Shown piece by piece: positions 49,273 through 61,539 of a stretch of 64,000 nucleotides of DNA. The notes under the pieces were generated by a model. It made no database searches. It was not told the DNA's origin and saw only the letters and a list, made by a program, of their open reading frames with translations. The stretch covers positions 87,174,809-87,238,808 of the forward strand of contig JAZBQD010000015.1 in NCBI GenBank assembly GCA_036583965.1. The letters run 5' to 3'. How positions within the stretch are numbered: the stretch's first letter is position 1; each line of letters begins with the position of its first letter. This DNA is from Prunella strophiata. Its lineage: Eukaryota > Chordata > Aves > Passeriformes > Prunellidae. The position numbers and the translations under genes are program-made.

Positions 49273-50579
49273 GCAAATACAAATGCCACTCTTTTTCAGA
49301 ATGGGTGTTTGCAGCACACTTACCTTACTGGCCCATCTCCTGTGCCATTTGAGTGTAAGAGAACAGCTTACACTTGGCCAATTACACATTTTTAGGGTGC
49401 ATATGAGGCAACAAGAAGCAAATAAAATCTTGAAGAAGAGGTGCAGCTGTAACTCCCTCATTTCCAACTATTGAAGCCAGCACACCAGCCACCTGCACCA
49501 GTCCGACAACACTCAGCTCCTCGAACTATGAATGGATTCCAAAACATGTCTGCCTGACAGGGGACAGGAAGAGAGGAGAATAGGGAAATGGACAGGAATG
49601 GGAGGAAGAGAAGAGTAACAATGCAGGGCTTTGAAAAGGTAGGCTGGACTCCAGTGTGACTTCAAACACCGTGGAGCTGTGCAGTGGCCCAGCAGCCAGA
49701 GGCTTTTCCTAATGACACTGTGCATTGTGCCGGAGTGGCTGCTGCTGCTGCCACACGGCCACGCTGCTGAAGGCTCCAGGGAATTACCTTGGTATTTAAT
49801 TGGTTGTTATGAAAACAGTGGGTTTCACTGCAACAAGAATAGTTTCTTCCCCAACAGTTACCAGAATCCTATTGTTGTTCTCCTTCTTGTTGACCTTTTT
49901 GATGGTTTTGCGATTATAATGATTTTCCCGGCTTTGCTACCTTGAATTTGTTTGATTTATATTGTGTCAGGCTTTCAGAAAGGAGAAAAGCAGCACACCT
50001 CAGGCAGAAGTTCTGCTAAATGAAGGACTTTAAAGAAATAATTTTTTCAAATGGAATTGTGATGGGAAGAGCAACATTTTCCTTGCTTTAAGCATTTTAC
50101 TTGTATCTGGCCAATACAAATACAGGGTTCATTTTCAGCTGCACTATAATGCTGTTACCACACAAGCTATTCAATTATAGAGTTTTTTAGATTACATTAA
50201 GAGCAAACACAACTTCTTTTAGAGTTTAAAGGCTGTGAAAATAATTTTCAGTTCTGTTCTCCTGTGTTTATATAGATTCAGAGTTTAATTTCCCAGAGTG
50301 CTCAAGACAGTGGCAATCTTAGGAAGGTGTTTCTGGCCCAGAAATGAAGTTATTGTAAAACTGTCTGGCTGTGAAGTATGTCACCAGGTCAGCTGCATGA
50401 GCTCTTGCCCTCTGTTACTGGCCTGTGACATTGGCATGAGGAAGTGTGTTACTGTGTCTCCATCTCTTTCAGCCCATATTCCCTGTCCATATTTTAGAAA
50501 GACTTTTGTGACATCCAACATACAAGCAGCAAGCAATAAGCTGTCCGTTAATTTGGATTTGTGTAAATCTATGATGTTA
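49273..50579. other. Non-coding unique DNA
   Basis: Short frames only. Nothing recognised. Confidence 0.55.
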
Positions 50580-50770
50580 TTTTGAAAATCAATTGTAATA
50601 ACAAAAGAATATAAAATTATTCTTACATTTCCTACAATAAATGCTCTTTATTGCAGATAGTTGACTGCATTTGAGGTAACATTTGCATACAAAACTATGC
50701 ACCACTATGATAAGATAACATGGTCATTATGATGTTATTTACTGTGCTGATACAATATGCTGGGTCAGTT
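50580..50770. promoter_or_regulatory. Candidate conserved non-coding element
   Basis: CAATTGTAATAACAAAAG, CAATAAATGCTCTTTATTGC, GAGGTAACATTTGCATAC and TATGATAAGATAACATGG include an octamer-like ATTTGCAT, GATA words and homeodomain-like cores in a non-repetitive AT-rich block. Inferred from texture. Confidence 0.28.
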
Positions 50771-52629
50771 TCCTGCACATTACTTTTCCTTTACCACTTA
50801 TGTCTGTGCATAAAAAACACCCAAACAACAAAACCCAGAAATGCACTGATTATTTTTTTTTAAATTTGCATATAAAACTGTCCTCCACAAAGGTTACATT
50901 TTAATTGACATTTCTTATCTACAAGGACATACTTTTCTACAATAAGGGCAGTGTGCCATAAACTACTTATGAAAGTCCTATTAGGAGACAATTATTTTCA
51001 TTATTTTATATATATATTAAGATTAGAATACTGCTAAAAACATGCTATCCACTTCAGAAGTACAAAAGAAAGACCTCTCCATCCTACACCCAGTTCTGAC
51101 AAGAGAGCTTACAATCCAGAGACAAAGCCAGCAGGGAATTGAAGAAACATGCAGGAGCTGGGAGACCAGTGGGGCTTTGAGAAAACACAGACACAGTCTT
51201 GAATACAATTTATTAGGGTCTATACAAAGAAATTATAGAATTATCCTGTCTACTGTATGCATTGTGTTCTTAAATGACATGAACATAAGTGAAAAGGCAA
51301 ACGTTAATTGCTGGTTTGTCACCTCGTCTTCCAGAACGGGTGTCATTTTGACATATTCCCCAAAACAACAGAAAGAGCTTTACAGCTATTTCTATTTCTT
51401 TCTAGAGAAAGAAGCTCTTTATAGAGTCTTTCTTGAGTTTTGCATGTAGTGGTCATGTGGGCTGTGCCTACAGCCCCTGCAAAGATGGACTTTATGTGCC
51501 ATATTACAGATTTTGGTTTTAGTTTGTTATCAAAGGTACCAAGTCACATAAGTCTCTTTTTTTTTTTCCACAGGTTTGTTTGCAAGGATATTTGCAGTCG
51601 TAGGTTTTAGCATAAGACAGGCAAATAGTTCAAGAAGTGCAAGGTGCTGCTCCATTTTAATGAAAGAGTCCGAACTCCACTTGGAGAGCCCACAGAAGTG
51701 TGCTCTCCCTTGTTTCTTATTTCACTCCTATTTCCTTGGCAGCACCATCTAATGCACATCCTTGCTGTGCAGATGGGGATGACTCAGTAAATGTCTACTT
51801 GAGGAATATCAAAATCTAGACAGAGTTGAAATATTGGCTGAGAGAGAGAGAGAGGGTGTTAACATAAAATCTGGAAAATTAAGTCCAGTGCTGGAAAAGA
51901 GTATTTCTGTCTTCTTCCTTCTCCTTTGCCCTCCCCTGGCTTGCCTGAAATGCACATTAAGCATGGTTGTTCACTTATTTTAGACTCCTGGAATTTAAGT
52001 TCATGCACTGGAAAGTGAGAATGGCTTTATGGAGCCATGACTCATTCCAATGCACAGAAGAAAGTAACACTTTTACCTGCCCTCTGGCCTCACTCAGAGT
52101 CCATTTCTTGAGGGTGGTCTTGCAATCAACAGGCTTGGAGGAAAGACTTGGATTCCTCCTGCCAGACCCAGACAGGTGGACATTGACCCAACCAAACCTC
52201 TTAGGGCAAAAAGCTCCATCCTGCAAGACCACTAAGACCTCAGGCTTTGATGAAGCAAATAGTGAGACTAAACCAAACACTATCCCCTCCTAATGGCCTT
52301 TTGGATGCTAGTCCCTAACCAGTAAGAAAGGGCCCAAAACATTGTTGGAGCAGGAGGCTACTCTATTGTTGCCAAACAAAATGTTCTTAGGACACTGGTA
52401 AGATTTCTGGGAAAGGGTTTTTCTCGTTACAGAAATGTCTTCTTAACATTTTGCAGAGTGACTGTCAGGCAGGGCACTGTTTTAATTTTCATTAATTTTC
52501 TTCCTGTGTGCCCGCTGGCACATGGAGAAGGCAGATGCAGATGATCTGCTTAAATATCAGGTGCCACAAGAGGAAAGAAGTGGGAGATAGGAAGCTCTTC
52601 CCACCACCCTTCACTGTCTTTCAGCCAGG
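50771..52629. other. Non-coding unique DNA
   Basis: A short (GA)n run lies at about 51840-51854. The plus-strand 135-codon frame at 51042-51449 has no domain and no splice context I trust. Confidence 0.55.
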
Positions 52630-52740
52630 CTTTCTGTACAGCAGTGCACAAGTTAAATGACATGGGAGAAAGCCAATTGCTTGAGATTGCACAGTTGGAA
52701 AAGAGAAGCAAACCCAAGCCCTCAGCCCAGCCTGCTGCTG
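52630..52740 (-). mobile_element. MIR-like / old SINE fragment
   Basis: AAGTTAAATGACATGGGAG, CCAATTGCTTGAGATTGCAC, AGTTGGAAAAGAG, then CAAACCCAAGCCCTCAGCCC follows, with divergence, the antisense middle of MIR-type SINEs (TTAAGTGACTTGCCCAAGG, TCACACAG, then the tRNA B-box region). Confidence 0.4.
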
Positions 52741-52795
52741 ATGTTTTCCTCCCTGTGTGCCAGCACTCAGCTTAGGAGCTGCTTAGTTGCATGGT

Positions 52796-52907
52796 TGAAG
52801 GCATGAGTTATCTTTCAGTTGTGTGTTTGTACAGCACCTAACACAATGAAGCCCTTCTCCTTCGACTGCAGCTTGGAAATATTATCACAACACAAATAGT
52901 AAATAGT
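52796..52907 (+). mobile_element. Ancient retroposon 3' tail-like repeat
   Basis: GTGTTTGTACAGCACCTAAC, ACAATGAAGCCC, then a tail of AAATAGTAAATAGTAATC. This matches a widespread amniote repeat phrase (TGTACAGCACCTAGCACAAT ... AATAATAAATAATAA) that ends in an AAT-type tail. I do not assign the family. It lies directly after the MIR-like piece, so the two could be parts of one insertion or nested insertions. Confidence 0.45.
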
Positions 52908-53084
52908 AATCAGGTTAAAGATAGCACTGAATTAAACCAGAGCAATACTCCTGCTGAAGGCCAAAAGGTACACAGTGCCAGCTCAGGCAACTGGCTCTCC
53001 AAACTGAAAGAGAACATTCCTCCACAGTAAAATAAACACTATTCTTTTTTCTCTTGTGCTAGATAAAGCATTGTGTGTTTCTGA

Positions 53085-53400
53085 TAAATCCATATGGTTT
53101 GCTTGCTTGCAGAGGAAAACATGAAGAACAACAATTCCCCAGATTTCTTCCTCAGAAGTTGCATTATCAATAAATGCCTGTGATATCAGCCGGGCTCTTT
53201 AGCCCACACATCCGGCCAGTATCTTAATTGCAATAACTTCACGTCCCAAAAAGTCAATGCAGTGATATACAAGGGACCTGATTCCAACCCCTAACCTCTC
53301 CGAGCCCGGAAAGTCTTTCAGCATTCCTGCAAACTTACATAAGAGAGAAGGAGCAGATAACATTGTATGCTTGCAATTAAACATGCAGGATGCTTGTGCC
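53085..53400. promoter_or_regulatory. Candidate conserved non-coding element
   Basis: The block retains CpGs (AGCCGGGCTC, ATCCGGCCAG, TTCACGTCCC, CTCCGAGCCCGG) amid AT-rich motif words (GCATTATCAATAAATGCC, TCTTAATTGCAATAACTTC, TTGCAATTAAACATGC). That mixture is unusual for neutral bird DNA. It has no coding potential: the frame at 53199-53384 is only 61 codons. Confidence 0.32.
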
Positions 53401-53967
53401 CTCTTGCAGAAAGGAGTGAAAGAATGGCCTCTAAGGAAGTTGTTCTGAATTAGAAAATGGCCTTACAACTGAAGAATTTGGAGTGCAAGACCAAGGACCC
53501 ATGGGATTGTCTGAATTGTTTTTTTCAAGTCTCCAAAATTACTTCATTGCACTTTTTTCTACAGTCTATGACAAGCTAAAGCCTACTGAATAAACAGAAA
53601 AAATACTGGTTTTGTGGTCTTTATATATACTGAACTAGGCCTTAATGGCAGCATTATATTAATTGGATAGAGGACAGACCTGCCTTATTCTTAAGTGGAC
53701 AAGGAAATTCTCTTGACTTAAAATGTTTCCTTTAATTTAATTTTTCTTTAGAGTTGGGAACTACAGACTAGAACTGGTAAGCCAGGGAGGTCTGACTTCC
53801 AGTCCTGGGAAGGTGGTAGATGGTCCCACACCCACAAAGGGAAAGTCACCTTTAGAGAAGGGAACCCCTGTCTCTGCATCTTTAGGAGGGTGTTGGTAGC
53901 AGGAGGGTGAAAGGAAACCTGTTTGTGTAATTTTCAAAACACCTGAATTTTCAAAAGCCTTTTACAA

Positions 53968-54725
53968 CACCCTAAGGCTGTTGAAGAAATTCACTGGCCA
54001 GAGGATCACAGTCAGCAGTGAACATTCCCCAGGAATGGGTGCTGTCTTTATAGAGAATAAGGAGACAAGGGAGTGAACAATAAAATGTGCAGGTTTTCAG
54101 GCAATAGTAAGCATTTCTCAACAAACAAATGCCATACCAGGCTTGAAAAGACCACATAAGTGTACCAAAAAAAAGGCCAGGAGAAGTCCAGATAGGTAAA
54201 TGAAATGTGATGCACTTTTGGAGAAATAATCTAAAGTATGAGGCTAAACTCTTGTAGTTCCAGTGCAGGAAAGAGACCTGAACATCATCAGTGACAGCTC
54301 TTGGAGGTCATCTGCTCAGTGTGCAGTGGGTCCAGAAGAGCCTGCAAAGCTCTGGCCATCACAAGGAGGGGTATGGATAATGAGAGAAGCAGCATTATTT
54401 TCCTGCTACAGAAAACTGCTGTATTCCCTGGAGTATGTTGCAGAGCTCTGCATCTCAAGGAGGATATAGCAGAGCTGGATAAGATCCAGAGAAAGACAAG
54501 GAAAACAAGTTCAGATACTGCTGATTGAATGACAGATTGTGAAGAGAGACAAAAAAAAGATGGAATTTCTTCAATCCAGAGAGAAGAAAGGTCAGGGTGT
54601 GAGGGAGGAGATGGTAAAAACTTACACAATCACAAAGGTGGTGGTTTGGGCAAAGGTAGAAGGGTTATTTATCAAATTCCTTAATGCTGGAACTAGGGGG
54701 TGCTTGCTGAAACTTTGCACACCTG
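53968..54725 (+). mobile_element. Very old CR1 LINE, ORF2 C-terminal fragment (pseudogene)
   Basis: The DNA follows an amniote-type CR1 in sense orientation: CTAAGGCTGTTGAAGAAATT, ATGTGATGCAC, GAAAGAGACCTGAACATCAT, AGGTCATCTGCTCAGTG, GCATCTCAAGGAGGATATAG, GGAACTAGGGGGTGC. The peptide trace is spread over three frames: ERDLNIISDSSWRSSAQCAV (about 54266-54325); KALAITRRGMDNERSSII and HLKEDIAELDKIQRKTRK (54301-54528 frame); EFLQSREKKG, VVWAKVEGLFI and NAGTRGCLLKL (54539-54725). These are the reverse-transcriptase thumb and C-terminal region of CR1-family ORF2. Frameshifts and indels leave it inactive. It is far more diverged than the other CR1 copies here. Confidence 0.85.
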
Positions 54726-56380
54726 GTAACTCTTCAGTACTGGATCCAATGGGAGCAGGCAGTGCCATTTCCTGTCAGGTGAGCATGCTTTACTCCCCTT
54801 CCTCTTGCTCCTTTGCTTCCACTTACCATGTAGTTAGCAACCAGAGCTACAGGTAACTATTTCTCTGTCTGCTTGCAGCCAGGATGACTTCTTTTGGGGT
54901 TATGTGAGTATAAAAAAGTTCAAAATTTGGTTTATTTTTTCAAGAGTAAAGGAGGTAGAAAGGTGGCAGCCTGCTGACATGCAGCAGCACAGTTATATAC
55001 TGGCCTTGTATCAAAGACTTTCTGTTTAGGAGCAAGGGAGAAGTGTTGCTGCACTCAGGTGTCCTTTTGGTTACGTTTTCTTCTAATCTACTTTACATGT
55101 GTTAATGCCACTGAATTTCATGGTAATGCAAAAGAATAGAGAAGTGAGATGGCATTGCCATACTTCAGTTAGTAGTGAAGGTAATTAATTACTACAGAAT
55201 ATAAGGGCAGGCAATTGTTATTTGAGAAATTTCTGGAAGGAGTCAGGGTGAGGGTGATCTTGGAAGTTTAGTAAGGGTCCAATAATGGTAGAGTTTGGTA
55301 TAGGGCAATACCAACTATCTCTGGATGTAAAAGTTCACCTTGGAGTTTTCCCTAGGGCTGTAGCTTTGCTCTTTTTTTTTTTTTTTCTGTCATCTTTGGG
55401 ACTGTTGCTAGCACCCAGAGTGACTTCTGCTTGTTGTTGCAGTCCTGGGATACTCTCATTGTGTGGGGCAGGTTGCACCTTATAGTGTAATTCTGCGATT
55501 CTTGCATCGTCCCTCTGAGAAAAAATCAAAGGTTGGGTTAAATTGCTATTAGAGGCAGGAGAAGGATACCTTGAGTGTCATTTCAATGCAAACAAATATG
55601 TGTATCCAGTTTTGATCACTCTGTGTCTGTTGTTAGTAAATGGAAGTATTGCCAGCTTGAAAAGATTGATTTGACCTACAGGACAACACTGAGGTTTGTT
55701 AAGTCTCAGTCAGCAGAAAGTGGTATGGATGTGGTCAGATCTCCTCCTGAAGTCAGAGTTTGATACTTAATTTTCAAGCAGAGAAAAATTTTCCCACTTG
55801 CCCTCTAGACAAAGTAATCTTTACCATCACAAGATATTGTCACAGCAGAAGGAAGCAAGTTCTTGAATTTAAATAGGCCAAAAATTTGCAATAATTTAGG
55901 TTTGCTCTAAGGTCAATGTCAAGATCTCCTTTCTAGTTACAGTGGCTTGAAAATGTATTAACAATTTCATATTTATGTGCTTTGTTGTTGTTGTTGTTAA
56001 GGGTTGGACCCTGTTACCACTGAGGGATCTGTAAACCATTAAGAAATAAAAATTAAAAGCTTTTTGTTGTTGTTGCTCAAAATAGTCCGAACCCTTCATC
56101 ATATAAGCAATGTAGCTGGCCATACATATAAAAATGAGACAAAATAGAAGATTAAACATGCTGACTACCAGGCCAATTCTGAAGGTTTGTAGGAAATGTA
56201 GGACAGGCAGATTTGTGGGTTCCATTAAGTCTTTAGATTTTGCACTTCTGGAATTCTAAGAGATACTTCTAGTAGTTGTTAGGAAGGAATTTGCTTCTTC
56301 CTGGCAGTTACTCTGATCTACCAGGTGTGTGTGGTCTCTTCCCTTTCTGAGGTTGCCCTTTTGTTCTGACTCCTTTAGCC
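54726..56380. other. Non-coding unique DNA with simple repeats
   Basis: A T15 run lies at 55372-55386. (TTG)n runs lie at about 55982-55997 and 56063-56075; on the minus strand they give the QQQQ and TTTT strings of a chance 109-codon frame (55896-56225). That frame has a hydrophobic stretch but no known domain. Confidence 0.55.

Positions 56381-56409
<29 letters not shown>
56381..56409. repeat. Poly(A) tract, 29 A
   Basis: An uninterrupted A29 preceded by GACTCCTTTAGCC. There is no upstream AATAAA and no recognisable retrocopy, so I call it a simple homopolymer. Confidence 0.93.
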
Positions 56410-56413
<4 letters not shown>

Positions 56414-58435
56414 GCTGGACAGCTTTAGTCTGTTAAATAGTCCACATTACTTACAGAGCTACTCTCCTCACTGACCCTTAACAGTTTAGTAGCTATGAAC
56501 TTTAAGAGGCTCAGTCCTAATCTCCTGTCTTCAAAGGAGCCAGAGCTGCTGCAGAATGTGGCCCTTTGATTGTGGCTTTCCCTGAATTTTAGAAGCCCAC
56601 CTTTGTTATCTGGTCATTTCCATTCTTTTATCTAGCTGGTGACAACAGTAAAATTAATATAAATTGCTAGACTCATCCAGAGGCTTTCATTGCTCCTGGA
56701 TGCTTTGCTCTTCTCTTGGCATGGGCTCACTCAAACAACATGTTAATAGCAGATTGCTACCTAAGGGACAAAATGTTCAGGATCCTTGGATGTGCAGCCC
56801 AGACTAAATATGCTGGCCAAGGAGTGCTCTGGCTCCAGAGAATGTCTCTTGTATCTTTACTCTGAACTGACAAAAAGTGTCATGCAAGTGATGTGATGTG
56901 AGGAAACCGTGTCTTGACAGGTGGCTTCGGGGACTGACTTTCTGTAATCTGTACAGGGGTCAAGACTGGACCCAGAGAAAGCTCGTTTTGTAGCAAAATC
57001 AGTAATTTTCAGCAAGAAAGGGCAGTTGGGCTGCTGCTCTCTGTTGGGTTTTGGTTTTTTCTTCCCCAGGGACAGTAGTGTTCTGCCACAGTTTCACATG
57101 GGACACTGTTCCCCATTTCTGTGGAGCACTGTTCTCTGGGCTTTAAGCACTGAGAATTGTGGGCATGGTCATGAACCTGGGCTGATTCAAAGAACATGCA
57201 CAATACTGACATTTAAGGGTTCTGAATTTGACCCTTTCCTATGGCTCTAAAGTACATGTGAGTATTTCTGTGGCATACAAAGATTTTTCTGGCCTACTAC
57301 GTGTGAGAGCTCAGTACCACAGAATACTTTTCACCCTGGGCTGAAAACTGGGCTTAAAACATAAACTCCAGCTTTCCTAGAGGTTTTTTTGCTATTTCCC
57401 ACTTCAACAACAACCATCAGGCAACACAAGAATGTTCACTCTCATTGTTCTCTGGACAAGTGGCTAAGATGTCAGCTTACAAAACCACATAAAAACAACA
57501 AACAAACAAAAACCCAAACACACAAAGGAAAATAAAGGAGGGGGAAAGAGAGGGAAAAGAGAGGATCATATAGTAAAAAGTTTCCTCACGTTATTTGACT
57601 CCAAAAGTGGGGACCAAGGCATTAGCTCCTGGTCATGTACTGCACTAGAATCACATATGGACACTGCTGTGCTCCTGTCTCCAGGAACAGCAGTGATGCT
57701 CATCAGCCTTTTGGCTTCCCTCAGGTGCTTGCACAAACACTGGCAGCTGCTGTCAGGAAAGGCTTGCAGGATCAAGCTGCAAATGCCTGTGTAGGGTTTC
57801 TGTGCACTTGAAAACCAGGACTTGATTGCGCGACATTCCTTCGTATCCTGTACTCTCTGCTTGACCTTTCTTCCGTGTTTTCCATGTGACTGACAACCCT
57901 TCAAAACACAAAGCAACAGGATAGTGTTGGATGGTGGGAGGAAACATTGCCATCAGTTTGGGATATCATTATTGAAACAGCTTCAAGTTATCAACAGCTT
58001 CAAGGGAGAAAAATGCTGATATTTGTTTTTTGCCTTGCATACTATTCCCCATTCATTAATCGGTTTCTTGACTCTCTGACCCACTTTCCTGCAATAATAG
58101 TTACATGGAAAGCCTCATATTTCTTGTCCTGGTGTCTGTATCCCTGGGCTGAAGTTTTTCAGTTCTGTTTGCTGGCTAATCCTTCCAAGATGCTTCTGAC
58201 TGCAACTAGACAAAATCTTTCCTTCCTAAATGTTTGGAAACCATGTCTTAATCTTTATTTTTTACTGACTTTTTTTCTTTAATCATCACAGCTGCTAGAA
58301 AAACTAAAACATACTTATGGAGAGATTACTTAATTTTGCTGAAGTCTTAGGGACCATAGTGGTGACAGAGTATCCAATCCCTATCTCAAGGCTCATCACA
58401 CTAATTGTCTATATAAAACATCACCAAAAGCAGTT
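56410..58435. other. Non-coding unique DNA
   Basis: A/C-rich low-complexity words lie at about 57486-57520. A near-duplicate ACAGCTTCAAG lies at about 57977-57999. Nothing else recognised. Confidence 0.55.
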
Positions 58436-58745
58436 TTACCATAGTAATTAGTGTCCCCAAGCCTGCCATTTATCTAATAATCACAGTGTTTTGCAAACAC
58501 TCTTTAATTCCATTCTCAGCAGCCTGGTCTCTTTAATTTTGCTTTTCAGACTTAGTCCTACAATAGCCACTTTTGATAATAAGGTAATTAGTAGCCACAC
58601 TTTAGCATTGCTATAAACTGATAGAGAGATTGCATTCAGAGGCTGTCTGCTTAAACACTGCAAAAGTGGTAAAGAGAGAGAAATTAGGTCTGCATCTGAT
58701 TCCTTCAATTCTATTTTGACAACTATGGTAATCATGGTTTTTAAT
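58436..58745. promoter_or_regulatory. Candidate conserved non-coding element (weak)
   Basis: Contains CATAGTAATTAGTG, AAGGTAATTAGTAGCC and CACTCTTTAATTCC homeodomain-like cores in an AT-rich, non-repetitive block without coding potential. Weakest of the regulatory guesses. Confidence 0.18.
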
Positions 58746-61539
58746 TCTGTAGGTTCACCTAGGGTTGTCCCCAGGGCTTCCATATGGTACCAGGCTCCTG
58801 CTTGCTCTCCCCTTCCAGTGCCTTGCTGCACTTCTGTTCCATCATTTGCACCAGCTCTAGTGGCTGTGAAGCCAGTTTTTAAGTACTGAAAGAAGTGCAG
58901 TTTTTAGTCAGCTGCAAAGCACTGAGTGAGCTGGAATGACCTGGCCACAGGATGACAATACTCCCCTTGGTCTGAGGGGGTGACACACCAACAGATTACA
59001 GTCAGGACCATCTAAAGTATCTCTCCCAATTCAGAAACTCCAAAAGTTAGCGTTTTCAGGAGCACAGTGATACCTTCACCTATGTCACTGGAAGATCCTG
59101 TTCTTTAATATAAAGGGTTTTTTTTCTCATTTGTCATACTGGATGTTGAAAACTGTGGAGACATCTACAACCTGCCCATCAGATTCCAGTAGCTTGATAC
59201 AAGGACAGGTGAGAGGGTAGGCTGTCAAAAATATAATCACAATTGCATACCTTGCCTTCCTGTGATATTCAATAAAATCATGGTCTAACTAGCACTTATG
59301 ATTTTTAAAACCTTTATCGTGGGACCTCAGTGGTGGCAGCAAGCTCAGTGTTTCAATAACTACAACATGTAGTGCCTTAAAATCAAGGCTCAAATTCCAG
59401 TCACTGGCAGGCAACATTCAAATGGCAGTGGGAAAGAAGGGAAATTATTATTTGCAGAGATGTGGATTATATATTTGAAGATTAGCAAAAGGAAACACTA
59501 TGGAAGTAACAATTTTTAAAACAGGTCTTTAGGCAAGAATCACATACTGTTTTTCCCTTTAAAAAATATAGTGCATAATCTCTAAAGACTAAGATACAAA
59601 TGTGTGATGCTGACTGGCAAGGAACTAGTAGTAAGTCAGTTGTAAACCAAACAGTGAGAGGCAGAGTTAAGTTCCAATAGAATGTGCTGGAAAGGTGATG
59701 GTCCCTCTTGCAACAATGAATTTTTAACTGTCCCCACGTAAAAAGTACTTTTGGACTACATATGAAATACTCTAAACCCCTACTGACTGTCTTTTACTAC
59801 TCCTAAAAGCTTCTGTATGATGGTGTTTTTATTTAAAATTGGACTTTGTGCCTATATTCTGCTTCTATTCCCAGAATCTGATCTCTCTCTTGTTACTCAG
59901 TCTGACACAGGGTCCTCAGCCCTGTGGTAGACAACAGACCATAGAAGAGACCTTACACAGAACAAGGCCAAGGGCTCTTCAAGCTCACAGATTTGTGCAA
60001 GTATCAGGTGTAATCTTGACCTGTACATTATCTGATCTCACAATGGAGATGACAAGGTCAAAGAAATGCTCTAAAGGCCTAAAAGACTAACGTGATGCTA
60101 ACAGAGTGTGTAAATTTACTACCCTTCAGTACTTGACATGCTGGATGGGAGCAGAAAACTCTGCTTCACAAATGCTGCAAGACAGCCAAAAACTGTTGTA
60201 AGGGTAGAAAAGTAGATTGGAAAGCCTTGGAAGAGCACGTGAGTGTGCTGGAAGAAAGAGTGCATCAGCCAAAAACTCTTGGAAAAAGTTAGGCTAGGGA
60301 GTGATGACATGATGATAGCAATATAAATAAGTGAAAGGAAATTGCATGAAAGAAAGGAAGAGGGTTATCTGGATTATCTAGAAAGTGGCTGCACAGATTT
60401 AAGCCTAAAATTAAAAATGGAAAAAGAATGAGGCTAGACAGAAGGAAAAAAATTCACAACCTTGAGCATGCCTAGAATAGATTGTCAGACCAGCAGAGGC
60501 AATGACATGGGTGGGTGAGACCAGATAGGATAAAACAATAGGAATAATAGAGCAAGGAAACAACCCTTTTGGTGTGAGCAGCCGGAGTGGATGACCCAAT
60601 TTGTGTTTTTCCAGGTCTGGCTGGCTATATATAGTTGAAGGGAGGCAGTAAACAAAGCTCGTGCACTGGTCAGTGGTGGTTGGCTATGATGGCACACAAA
60701 GTTAAGCTTCCCATGCCTCTGCCTGGAGAGGAGTTTCATGGAGACATGGCTGTGAGGGAGCATTCACCACCCTACACATGCCAGAGGCCAGGCTGCACAA
60801 AGTTCCATGAAATGGAAAAGATGTGAGCTATCAGCCAAAGCTGTGGCTCTCAAAGCTTCCAGGCTTTTGGAAGTTTCGAGCTACAAGTGGAAGAGCTGTC
60901 TTGCAGGCCTAGGTTGCCTTGAACTGCCCAAGTCTGTTATTCACAGGTTCATCATCCTTGGACCAAGTTCGTCGTTTGTTTGTCTCGTGCCTTTCAAATT
61001 TTTTCACCTCTCTCCATCTCTAGGGTGATAACATGGATTGTGCACCTCAACATGTGATATTAATTCAGCAGCTTCATGCTCATTAGTTTAATTTTCACAC
61101 AAAAAAATTGCATCTGCACCTTCCTCTGTTTTGTTTTATACTCCCTACAGTGGAATGAGAAAGAATAATAAGAGAAAATGAAGGTTATGAGAAGCATGAA
61201 TTTGCCATGCTTCTTTTTCTGGTTTGCTCATGATGTCAGTGTTTGGGAATTGTTTTTCTATTTTTTTTACCCTGAAATATGCATCAATGCAATCTCAATC
61301 TGCTTGAGAAGAAGGACATCAAAGGAAAATGTCCATTAGAAGACCTATTGGCCCTTTCTGTTTGTTCTGCATGGGAATTTTTTGTTTAATTTTGTAGTGA
61401 TAGGCCCATACTTGGCTGAAACAAACCTTTAAAGGAAGTGTCCCTAAATGTGCCTTCAGGTCTGTTCTCTCAGCCCAGACAGGAAGACAGATCCTGAAAT
61501 TCTCCTTCTTGCAAAGAAAGGGGTCTGCATTTCTGAGCC
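58746..61539. other. Non-coding unique DNA
   Basis: No exon, RNA gene or repeat family recognised. Confidence 0.55.

Noticed and set aside
51042..51449. 135-codon plus-strand open frame
   Set aside because: No domain, an AT-rich second half and no supporting splice signals.
55570..55700. Possible second old CR1 segment (TGTATCCAGTTTTGATCACT)
   Set aside because: It resembles the CAGTTCTGGTCACC phrase of CR1, but the following bases do not align and no peptide trace is seen.
55896..56225. Minus-strand 109-codon frame with a hydrophobic segment
   Set aside because: The Q and T runs are translated (TTG)n microsatellites. The membrane-like stretch comes from T-rich DNA.
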